NCBI RefSeq assembly: GCF_003024235.1 | Contig: NZ_KZ679103.1 | Location: 1-33,116 of the forward strand | Source: Arenimonas caeni | GTDB taxonomy: Bacteria; Pseudomonadota; Gammaproteobacteria; Xanthomonadales; Xanthomonadaceae | Direction of reading: 5' to 3' | Length of the DNA: 33,116 nucleotides | Shown here: positions 17,819 through 22,887 of the stretch, piece by piece | Layout of the letters: each line of letters starts with the position of its first letter | Numbering within the stretch: position 1 is the first letter of the stretch | Program-made: the position numbers and the translations under genes | Notes under the pieces: generated by a model | Seen by the model: the letters and a program-made list of their open reading frames with translations, nothing else | Database searches by the model: none | Told to the model about the DNA's origin: nothing

Positions 17819-17834
17819 TCGTACCTTGGTACGA
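17819..17834. promoter_or_regulatory. Palindromic operator, copy 2 (oligomer hydrolase / 3HB dehydrogenase)
   Basis: TCGTACC-TT-GGTACGA is a perfect 7+7 inverted repeat with a 2-base centre. Its inner 12 bases are the exact reverse complement of the inner 12 bases of the palindrome at 9137-9150. The centre (17826.5) is 31.5 bases before the -10 at 17858 on the plus strand, and about -42.5 from the predicted hydrolase transcript start on the minus strand. One site could thus activate both divergent genes. Confidence 0.7.
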
Positions 17835-17857
17835 CGCGGCGGGCGGGCCGGCGCTGC

Positions 17858-17863
17858 TAGGGT
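17858..17863 (+). promoter_or_regulatory. -10 box of the 3HB dehydrogenase promoter
   Basis: TAGGGT in GCTGCTAGGGTGGCGG has the TAnnnT form. The expected start is about 17870, giving a leader of some 28 bases before the ATG at 17898. There is no recognisable -35, and the palindrome at 17819-17834 is centred at about -43.5, as at the receptor promoter. Confidence 0.5.
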
Positions 17864-17897
17864 GGCGGCCTGTCTTCCAGCACGTGGAAAGCCCGTC

Positions 17898-18707
17898 ATG
17901 AGTGATCGTTTCCTCGCCGGCCGCACGGCCCTGGTCACCGGCTCCACCTCGGGCATCGGCCTGGCCATCGCCGAGGCCCTGGGCGCGGCCGGTGCGCGGG
18001 TCGTGGTCAATGGCCTGGGCAGTGCGGAGCAAATCGAAGCGGCGCTGGCCGCCGTGCGCGCCGCCGGCGCCGAGGATGCCTGGCTCGAGGCGGCCGACCT
18101 GTCCGATCCGGCCGCCATCGAGGCGATGATGCAGCGCCTGGGCGAGCGCGGCGCCGTCGACATCGTGGTCAATTGCGCCGGCGTGCAGCACACCGCGCCG
18201 ATCGGCGAGATGCCGGCGGCGACCTGGGACAAGCTGATCGCCATCAACCTCAGCGCCGCCTTCCACACCATGCGCCTGGCGCTGCCGGGCATGGTGGCGC
18301 GCGGTTTCGGCCGGGTGGTGAACATCGCCTCGGTGCACGGCCTGGTGGCCTCGGTGAACAAGTCGCCCTACGTGGCCAGCAAGTTCGGCCTGGTCGGCCT
18401 GAGCAAGGTGGCGGCGCTCGAATGCGCCGGCGCCGGCAGCCGCGACAGCGGCGGCGTGACGGTGAACTGCGTCTGCCCGGGCTGGGTGGAGACCCCGCTG
18501 ATCGAGCCGCAGATCGCCGCCCGCGCCGCCGAGCACGGCGGCGACCGCGACGCCGGCGTGCGCGCGCTGCTGGCCGAGAAGCAGCCCAGCGGCCGCATGT
18601 CGCTGCCCTCGGACATCGCCGCGACCGTGCTGTTCCTGTGCCGCCGAGAGGCCCACAACCTCACCGGCGCCGCCGTGCCCGTCGACGGCGGCTGGACCAG
18701 CCAGTGA
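17898..18707 (+). CDS. 3-hydroxybutyrate dehydrogenase (SDR family)
   Basis: The enzyme would oxidise D-3-hydroxybutyrate to acetoacetate with NAD+ in the cytoplasm. The 269-residue product is a classical short-chain dehydrogenase. It has the cofactor motif TGSTSGIG (14-21), NCAGVQH near 92-98, catalytic Ser145, and Tyr158/Lys162 in YVASK. The VQHTAPI and VCPGWVETPLIEPQI segments, together with the end PVDGGWTSQ, resemble bacterial BdhA proteins. A short Gly/Ser-rich insert (about 178-186) precedes VTVNCVCPGW. I chose the ATG at 17898, where homology starts; an in-frame start at 17826 lies inside the operator and is rejected. The gene is divergent from the oligomer hydrolase that makes its substrate, and a REP doublet separates it from the response regulator. 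Confidence 0.88.
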   Translation: MSDRFLAGRTALVTGSTSGIGLAIAEALGAAGARVVVNGLGSAEQIEAALAAVRAAGAEDAWLEAADLSDPAAIEAMMQRLGERGAVDIVVNCAGVQHTAPIGEMPAATWDKLIAINLSAAFHTMRLALPGMVARGFGRVVNIASVHGLVASVNKSPYVASKFGLVGLSKVAALECAGAGSRDSGGVTVNCVCPGWVETPLIEPQIAARAAEHGGDRDAGVRALLAEKQPSGRMSLPSDIAATVLFLCRREAHNLTGAAVPVDGGWTSQ

Positions 18708-18723
18708 GCGCTCAGCGCTCACC

Positions 18724-18807
18724 GTAGGAGCGCCTTCAGGCGCGAATCTTTTGCTCTTGCCTTTGCCTTCGGCCAAGGAGCGCCTTCGCGCCTGAAGGCG
18801 CTCCTAC
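18724..18807. repeat. GTAG-type REP doublet (REPIN-like)
   Basis: A 22-base unit beginning GTAGGAGCGC and ending GGCGCGA (18724-18745) is repeated as a perfect inverted copy at 18786-18807, about 40 bases apart. Each unit contains its own small palindrome (GCGCCT-2-AGGCGC type). The pattern is that of GTAG REP sequences of Stenotrophomonas, Xanthomonas and Pseudomonas, which are mobilised by RAYT transposases; none is in this window. The intervening part is T- and C-rich and differs in composition from its surroundings. The inverted unit ends 19 bases before the -10 box of the response regulator gene. Confidence 0.8.
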
Positions 18808-18826
18808 AGGAGGCGCGGCACAGGGC

Positions 18827-18832
18827 TAGAAT
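18827..18832 (+). promoter_or_regulatory. -10 box of the response regulator, probably leaderless mRNA
   Basis: TAGAAT is followed by six bases and then the ATG at 18839, so the expected start coincides with the initiation codon. A -35 would fall at about 18804-18809, overlapping the end of the REP doublet, and does not match consensus well. No ribosome-binding sequence is placed for this ATG apart from the distant AGGAGG at 18808-18813. Confidence 0.5.
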
Positions 18833-18838
18833 CCCCGC

Positions 18839-19498
18839 ATGACCCGCCTGCTGATCGCCGACGACCACCCGCTCTACCGGCTCGCGCTGTCGCAGGCGGT
18901 GCGCGGCGTGCTGCCGGAGGCGACGATCGACGAGGCCGAGGACCTGCCCGGCGTGCAGGCGGCGCTGGCCGCGAATCCCGATACCGACCTCGTGCTGCTG
19001 GACCTGCACATGCCCGGCAGCCATGGCCTCGTGGGCCTGGCCTCGCTGCGCGCCGAGTTCCCCGGCGTGGCGGTGGCGATGATCTCGGCGCACGAGGACC
19101 CGGCCACCATCCGCCGTGCGCTCGCCTACGGCGCGGCGGCCTACCTGACCAAGCGGGCCGACCTGGCCGAACTGCAGGCCGGCCTGCGCGCGGTGCTGGC
19201 CTGCGAGGAATGGCTGCCACCGGCGCTGCGCGAAGCCGTCGCCAGCGCCGCCCCCGAACCCGGCGACCGCGAAACCGCGGCGCGCCTGGCCACGCTCAGC
19301 CCGCAGCAGTTCAAGGTGCTCACGCGCGTGGCCGAAGGCCGGCTCAACAAGCAGATCGCCGACGAGCTCGGCATCCAGGAGCGCACGGTGAAGGCGCACA
19401 TGAGCGCCATCTTCGAGAAGCTCGGCGTGCGCAACCGCACCCAGGCGGGCGTGCTGCTCGGCGCGCTGGCCCTGGCCGACCCCGCGCGCGAGGCCTGA
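18839..19498 (+). CDS. NarL/LuxR-family response regulator (CrbR-like)
   Basis: The 219-residue product has a receiver domain (1-120) with acidic pocket Asp8-Asp9, phospho-acceptor Asp55 in LVLLDLHMPG, and Lys105 in YLTKRAD. A LuxR-type helix-turn-helix follows (about 150-212: LSPQQFKVLTRVAEG, LNKQIADELGIQERTVKAHM). Such regulators bind inverted repeats as dimers. It is the only DNA-binding response regulator in the window and lies about 3 kb from the SSS-type hybrid kinase. That kinase class partners LuxR-type regulators (CrbS/CrbR). It is therefore the likely reader of the two GTACC-NN-GGTAC palindromes; this is inference. The ATG at 18839 is the natural start of the receiver domain. It converges with the next gene, with no bases between the stops. 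Confidence 0.9.
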   Translation: MTRLLIADDHPLYRLALSQAVRGVLPEATIDEAEDLPGVQAALAANPDTDLVLLDLHMPGSHGLVGLASLRAEFPGVAVAMISAHEDPATIRRALAYGAAAYLTKRADLAELQAGLRAVLACEEWLPPALREAVASAAPEPGDRETAARLATLSPQQFKVLTRVAEGRLNKQIADELGIQERTVKAHMSAIFEKLGVRNRTQAGVLLGALALADPAREA

Positions 19499-20797
19499 TC
19501 AGCGCCAGAACGGGATGCGCCAGGCTGGCGGCCCGGCGCCATCCTTCGGCGGCTCGGCCGGCGTGAGCGTGATCTGCAATTCGTGCCGACCCGGCGCCAG
19601 CCCGCCCAGCGGCACCATGTAGAGCAGGCCGCGCAGGTCGCGCCCGGCATCGGAGAACGCCTCCGGTGCCAGCGCCAGTGGTTCGCCGTCGAGCGTGAGC
19701 GTGAAGCCGGCTTCCAGGCAGCCAAGCGTCGCCAGGTGGCGGGCGTCGCGGCCGGCCCCGTCCCGTGGCACCGGGCCGCGGTCGCAGCGCTCGAGCAGGT
19801 GCGCGTGCGCGGTCGGCACGTAGGGGACCACCAGCGGCAGGTAGCGGTCGCGCGCCACCAGGTCGGGGATGAAGGGCAGGCCGGGCGTCTGCCCGGGTTC
19901 GTGCCGCGAGGCGTAGTGGTGGTGGCGAACGGCGCGCGTCGCGTCGCGCTGGCCTTCGGGGAACAGCCCGTAACTGCCCGGGCCGAGGTCGTCGTCGTAG
20001 GCCGCCGCCAGTGCGATGCTCAGGACGGTGACGCACACCATCACCACTGCCACCACCCAGGTGCTGCGCTTCTCGCCGACGTTGCTCGAGTAGATCGTGA
20101 CCAGCGGGCTCGATTCGCGGCTCATCCCGGCCCAGGAATAGGCCGAGAGCGTACCGCGCAGGATCCGCCAGGGAAGGCCGCCGGGGCGCAGGCGGTGGCC
20201 GAACAGTCGGTCGGCGTAGCCAGCCGCCAGTTGGGGCCCGATCCAGAGCGCCATCAGCGCGAGCAGGATGCCGGTGGCCAGGCGGCTGTCGCCCAGCAGC
20301 GAGGCGATGGCCAGCGACACGAGGAACAGCAGCAAGGCCGCGACGGTCACCGTCGCCAGCACCAGGGCCAGGCCCAGGCCGAGGCCGAAGACGACCGTGG
20401 CGCGGTTGTCGGCGCGCTCGATGGCGTCGTCCATGTTGGTCCAGCGCTTTTCCAGCAGCGACCTGGCGATCGGCCCGGCCTGCAGGCGGTCGGTGTTGAG
20501 CCCGCCGGGGAAGACCGAATCCATGCCCACCAGCGCCACCCAGTAGCCGCGCAGGCCGAGATGCAGCAGGAAGGCCAGGCACAGCAGCACCACCGCGCTG
20601 TTGCCGTAGAGCAGCATCAGCCGGCCCAGCTCGAGCCAGGGGTCGGCCAGGCGCGGCAGCAGGTAGTTGCCCCAGGCGGGCAGGGCGCCGGCCAGCTGCA
20701 CCAGGGCGAACACCGTTGCGCCCGAGAGCAGCAGTTCGATTTCCCAGGTGGGCGTGGTGCGCTTGGGCAGGGGCAGGTTGTCGGTTGGTTCGGCCAT
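19499..20797 (-). CDS. Unrecognised integral membrane protein with a C-terminal soluble domain
   Basis: I do not recognise this 432-residue protein. It has hydrophobic segments near residues 20-42, 62-84, 132-162 (possibly two helices), 168-190 and 245-267. Between the second and third lies a polar loop with KRWTNMDDAIERADNRATVVFG. After the last segment comes a soluble region of about 165 residues. It contains FTLTLDGEPLALAPEAF and a strand-rich end, GGLAPGRHELQITLTPAEPP, which looks like a small beta domain, probably on the periplasmic side. I chose the ATG at 20797 because the longer open frame upstream overlaps the divergent gene's promoter and is unlike a protein. The gene is convergent with the response regulator and divergent from the next hypothetical gene. 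No operon partner suggests a function. Confidence 0.75.
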   Translation of the reverse strand: MAEPTDNLPLPKRTTPTWEIELLLSGATVFALVQLAGALPAWGNYLLPRLADPWLELGRLMLLYGNSAVVLLCLAFLLHLGLRGYWVALVGMDSVFPGGLNTDRLQAGPIARSLLEKRWTNMDDAIERADNRATVVFGLGLGLALVLATVTVAALLLFLVSLAIASLLGDSRLATGILLALMALWIGPQLAAGYADRLFGHRLRPGGLPWRILRGTLSAYSWAGMSRESSPLVTIYSSNVGEKRSTWVVAVVMVCVTVLSIALAAAYDDDLGPGSYGLFPEGQRDATRAVRHHHYASRHEPGQTPGLPFIPDLVARDRYLPLVVPYVPTAHAHLLERCDRGPVPRDGAGRDARHLATLGCLEAGFTLTLDGEPLALAPEAFSDAGRDLRGLLYMVPLGGLAPGRHELQITLTPAEPPKDGAGPPAWRIPFWR

Positions 20798-20869
20798 GGT
20801 GTCGGGGGCGCCTTGAAGGAGACTTAGCCTGTCAGACGCTGCCGGGGCCAACAAGGTGACCGCGGCTGC

Positions 20870-20875
20870 TAGCAT
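20870..20875 (+). promoter_or_regulatory. Probable -10 box for the hypothetical pair
   Basis: TAGCAT in GCTGCTAGCATTCGCC has the same GCTAGnnT form as other promoters in this window. It would start transcription near 20882, about 34 bases before the ATG at 20916. No clear -35 was found. Confidence 0.35.
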
Positions 20876-20915
20876 TCGCCGACCCGGGACGGGGAGAGCC
20901 CGGAGGAACCCGGAA

Positions 20916-21629
20916 ATGAAGAAGCTGGTCTGGCTCGTGGTGCTGGTGGCCGTGGTGGTGGGCGCGAAGGAGTTTCTGTCGGGCGGCGGATCGCTGCCGG
21001 GCATGTCGCCGCCGAGGTTCGAGAACCCCTATCCGGCGAGTTCGCCGCTGCATGCGCAGCACCAGGACTTCATCGACCGCGCCAACGCCGACGAGAAGCT
21101 GCGCAAGCGCTTCGCCGGCATCATGACCAGCAAGGGCCTGTTCGCCGAACTCAAGCTGGCGCTGGCGCGCGGTGCGCAGTCGCTGGAGGGGCCGATGGTG
21201 GTCAGCGCCACCCGCGCGATGGCCGCGGTGATCCCGCGCCTGCCCGAGCGCAGCTGCGCCAAGCTCATGCGCCCGCGCGACGACTTCGACCCCGAGCTCG
21301 AGCGCGACGTGCGCGCCGCCTTCGAGCGGTTGCCGCCGCGGCACCACAAGAACTTCCTGGAGTTCTACCTGCGCGCGCTGCAGGCCGAGGTGCACGACGC
21401 GCCGCGCGTGGCGCGCGACCCGGCGGCTCGGGAGCGCGCGCTGGTCCACCTGGGCGAGGCCTATCCGGGCGCGTTCGGCCAGCGGCTTGCCGGCGTGCTC
21501 AGGGACCCGCTGCGGGCCAGCGACGAGGATGCCTGCTGGGCGATCAATTCGATGACCCACACCTCCACCCAGCTCGACCCGGAAAGCGCCGAGGCGCTCT
21601 CGCGCCTGCTCTGGGGCGGGGAAGGCTGA
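20916..21629 (+). CDS. Hypothetical protein with an N-terminal membrane anchor
   Basis: I do not recognise this 237-residue protein. It begins with a single hydrophobic segment, KKLVWLVVLVAVVVGAKEFL, which would anchor it in the inner membrane or act as an uncleaved signal. A Gly/Pro linker (about 22-45) follows, and the rest is a mostly helical soluble domain rich in charged residues. The domain contains CAKLMRPRDDFDPELE, LPPRHHKNFLEFYLRAL and DEDACWAINSMTHTSTQLD; two cysteines (about 114 and 213) could form a bond if it is periplasmic. The ATG at 20916 has an excellent GGAGGAA at 20902-20908. The following HExxH gene starts four bases after its stop, so the two are probably translated together and may act together. 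Confidence 0.75.
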   Translation: MKKLVWLVVLVAVVVGAKEFLSGGGSLPGMSPPRFENPYPASSPLHAQHQDFIDRANADEKLRKRFAGIMTSKGLFAELKLALARGAQSLEGPMVVSATRAMAAVIPRLPERSCAKLMRPRDDFDPELERDVRAAFERLPPRHHKNFLEFYLRALQAEVHDAPRVARDPAARERALVHLGEAYPGAFGQRLAGVLRDPLRASDEDACWAINSMTHTSTQLDPESAEALSRLLWGGEG

Positions 21630-21633
21630 GCCG

Positions 21634-22086
21634 GTGGGGCGGGCCGCCCGCGCGCTGGGGTTCGCGCTCGGGGTGGCCTGGGCCCTGCCGCTGAGCCTGC
21701 TGGCCGCGCTGGCCGGCGTGCTGGCCCTGGCGTTCGGGGCCCGGCCGCGCTGGTCCGACGGCGCGCTGGTGTTCCATCGGTTCCCTTGGGGCCCGGGCGG
21801 CGCCCTGGCGCTGGGCAACGTCATCCTGCACACCGGCGCGAGCCTGGACGAGACCACGGCGACCTACGCCAGCGCCGCGGCCGGGCGCTTCGACGTGCGG
21901 GTGCGGCTGGGCGACCACGAGCGGGCCCACGTCTACCAGGCGATGGTGCTGGGGCCGCTGTTCCCGCTGCTGTACCTGGCCTGCGGCGGCGTCAGCCACC
22001 GCAACCGCTTCGAGCAGGCCGCCGATCGCTACGCCCGCGAGGGCCGGGGCTGGTGGCCCTGGCCGCGTCCGCCGGCGGGGCATTGA
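21634..22086 (+). CDS. Small membrane-anchored HExxH protein, possible metallopeptidase
   Basis: The 150-residue product starts with one long hydrophobic segment (about 9-37). It then shows GDHERAHVYQAMVLGPLFPL. The HExxH sequence is His95-Glu96-Arg-Ala-His99, followed by Val-x-Gln as in several minimal zinc peptidases. A downstream NRFEQAADRYARE gives Glu127 and Asp131 in the position where gluzincins often carry an E-x-x-A-D third-ligand helix. A second hydrophobic segment (about 104-118) lies between the two. Similar small HExxH-VxQ proteins are usually annotated as hypothetical. The GTG at 21634 lies four bases after the upstream stop, pointing to translational coupling; no ATG in frame is better placed. 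Zinc binding and proteolysis are inferred only from the motif. Confidence 0.65.
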   Translation: MGRAARALGFALGVAWALPLSLLAALAGVLALAFGARPRWSDGALVFHRFPWGPGGALALGNVILHTGASLDETTATYASAAAGRFDVRVRLGDHERAHVYQAMVLGPLFPLLYLACGGVSHRNRFEQAADRYAREGRGWWPWPRPPAGH

Positions 22087-22117
22087 CCGGGGACAAACCC
22101 GGGCCCGGCGGCGCTGC

Positions 22118-22123
22118 TAGACT
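22118..22123 (+). promoter_or_regulatory. Probable -10 box of the cysteine dioxygenase gene
   Basis: TAGACT in GCTGCTAGACTGTCC has the TAnnnT form and equals the -10 of the rpsO promoter. The predicted start is near 22130, about 27 bases before the ATG at 22157. A convincing -35 at 17-base spacing is missing. Confidence 0.4.
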
Positions 22124-22156
22124 GTCCGTCACATTCCAGTCACGTTGGATGCCCGC

Positions 22157-22735
22157 ATGCAGGCCCTGGATTTCCCCGGTTGCCGGGAACTGTTCGCCAT
22201 GATCGACCGCGCCGTGGCCTCGGGCTGCGAGCGCGAAACCACCGACTGCATCCGCAACGGCCTGGCCGAGCTGATCCGCACCCACGCGGTGCAGATGCCG
22301 GCCTGCGTGCTCGAACCGGTCGCCGACCATTACGCGCGCCGCGAACTCTACCGCTGCGAAAAGAGCGGCTACAGCGTGGTGGCGATGACCTGGGGCCCGG
22401 GCCAGGGTACGCCGGTGCACGACCATTCGGGCGTGTGGTGCGTCGAGGGCGTCTGGCAGGGCCAGCTCGAGATCACCCAGTACGAGCTGCGCGAGGAGCA
22501 GGACGACCGCGTGCGCTTCGAGCCGGTGGGCACCCAGATCGCCGGCGTCGGTTCGGCCGGCAGCCTGATCCCGCCGCACGAGTACCACGCCATCCGCAAC
22601 CCCAGCGCCGACGCGGTGGCCATTTCCCTGCACATCTACAAGCAGGCGCTGACCTGCTGCTCGATGTTCCAGCCCGAGGCCGACGGCTGGTACCTGCGCG
22701 CCCCGCGCCAGCTGGGCCTGGACGCGGCCGCCTGA
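22157..22735 (+). CDS. Cysteine dioxygenase family protein
   Basis: Thiol dioxygenases of this cupin family oxidise cysteine to cysteine sulfinate with O2, using an Fe(II) held by three histidines. The 192-residue product has the first two ligands in PVHDHSGVWC (His88 and His90) and the third probably at His144 in YHAIRNPS. Cys95 lies five residues after His90 and Tyr161 lies in SLHIYKQ. These match the Cys93-Tyr157 pair that forms the thioether crosslink in mammalian cysteine dioxygenase. YARREL carries the arginine expected to bind the cysteine carboxylate (Arg61/Arg62). This favours cysteine over 3-mercaptopropionate as substrate. I chose the ATG at 22157; a TTG four codons upstream (22145) is an alternative. 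The gene is monocistronic and is followed directly by a tRNA gene whose promoter overlaps its end. Confidence 0.85.
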   Translation: MQALDFPGCRELFAMIDRAVASGCERETTDCIRNGLAELIRTHAVQMPACVLEPVADHYARRELYRCEKSGYSVVAMTWGPGQGTPVHDHSGVWCVEGVWQGQLEITQYELREEQDDRVRFEPVGTQIAGVGSAGSLIPPHEYHAIRNPSADAVAISLHIYKQALTCCSMFQPEADGWYLRAPRQLGLDAAA

Positions 22736-22737
22736 GC

Positions 22738-22743
22738 TATACT
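22738..22743 (+). promoter_or_regulatory. -10 box of the tRNA-Leu gene
   Basis: TATACT begins two bases after the cysteine dioxygenase stop codon, and transcription should start near 22750. The bases after it, CGCGCCGCC, form the GC-rich discriminator typical of stable-RNA promoters under stringent control. The -35 region would lie inside the dioxygenase coding end and does not match consensus well. Confidence 0.55.
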
Positions 22744-22757
22744 CGCGCCGCCCACGT

Positions 22758-22843
22758 GCCGGTGTGGCGGAATGGTAGACGCGGCTGACTCAAAATCAGC
22801 TGCCAGCAATGGCGTGTAGGTTCGAGTCCTATCACCGGTACCA
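22758..22843 (+). tRNA. tRNA-Leu (anticodon CAA)
   Basis: The 86-base sequence folds as a class II tRNA. The acceptor stem GCCGGTG pairs with CACCGGT (one G.U), followed by discriminator A and an encoded CCA (22841-22843). The anticodon arm is GCTGA-CTCAAAA-TCAGC, with anticodon CAA reading UUG. A long variable arm (TGCCAGCAATGGCG region) and the T-loop GTTCGAGTC complete it. UUG is a rare leucine codon in this GC-rich genome. A strong terminator begins right after the CCA. Confidence 0.96.
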
Positions 22844-22871
22844 AAAATCCCGCTTTCGCGGGATTTTTTTT
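22844..22871. terminator. Bidirectional terminator between tRNA-Leu and the ccm-metX operon
   Basis: TCCCGC (22848-22853) pairs with GCGGGA (22858-22863) across TTTC. The stem is extended by A-T pairs and has T8 on the plus strand (22864-22871) and T5 on the minus strand. It can end both the tRNA transcript and the long minus-strand operon, whose last gene stops at 22888. Confidence 0.88.
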
Positions 22872-22887
22872 GGCCCGCCGGCGAGGC

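Noticed and set aside
17826-17897. An upstream in-frame start that would extend the 3HB dehydrogenase by 24 residues.
   Set aside because: The extension lies in the operator and promoter region, is Arg/Gly/Ala-rich, and precedes the normal start of the short-chain dehydrogenase fold at MSDRF.
18788-18801. A GCGCCT-GA-AGGCGC inverted repeat about 32 bases before the response regulator -10 box, at nearly the same distance as the GTACC palindromes.
   Set aside because: The sequence differs from the operator core and is the internal palindrome of the REP unit, so the similar spacing is probably chance.
22083-22088. TTGACC as the -35 of the cysteine dioxygenase promoter.
   Set aside because: It is 29 bases from the TAGACT box, too far for a sigma70 promoter.
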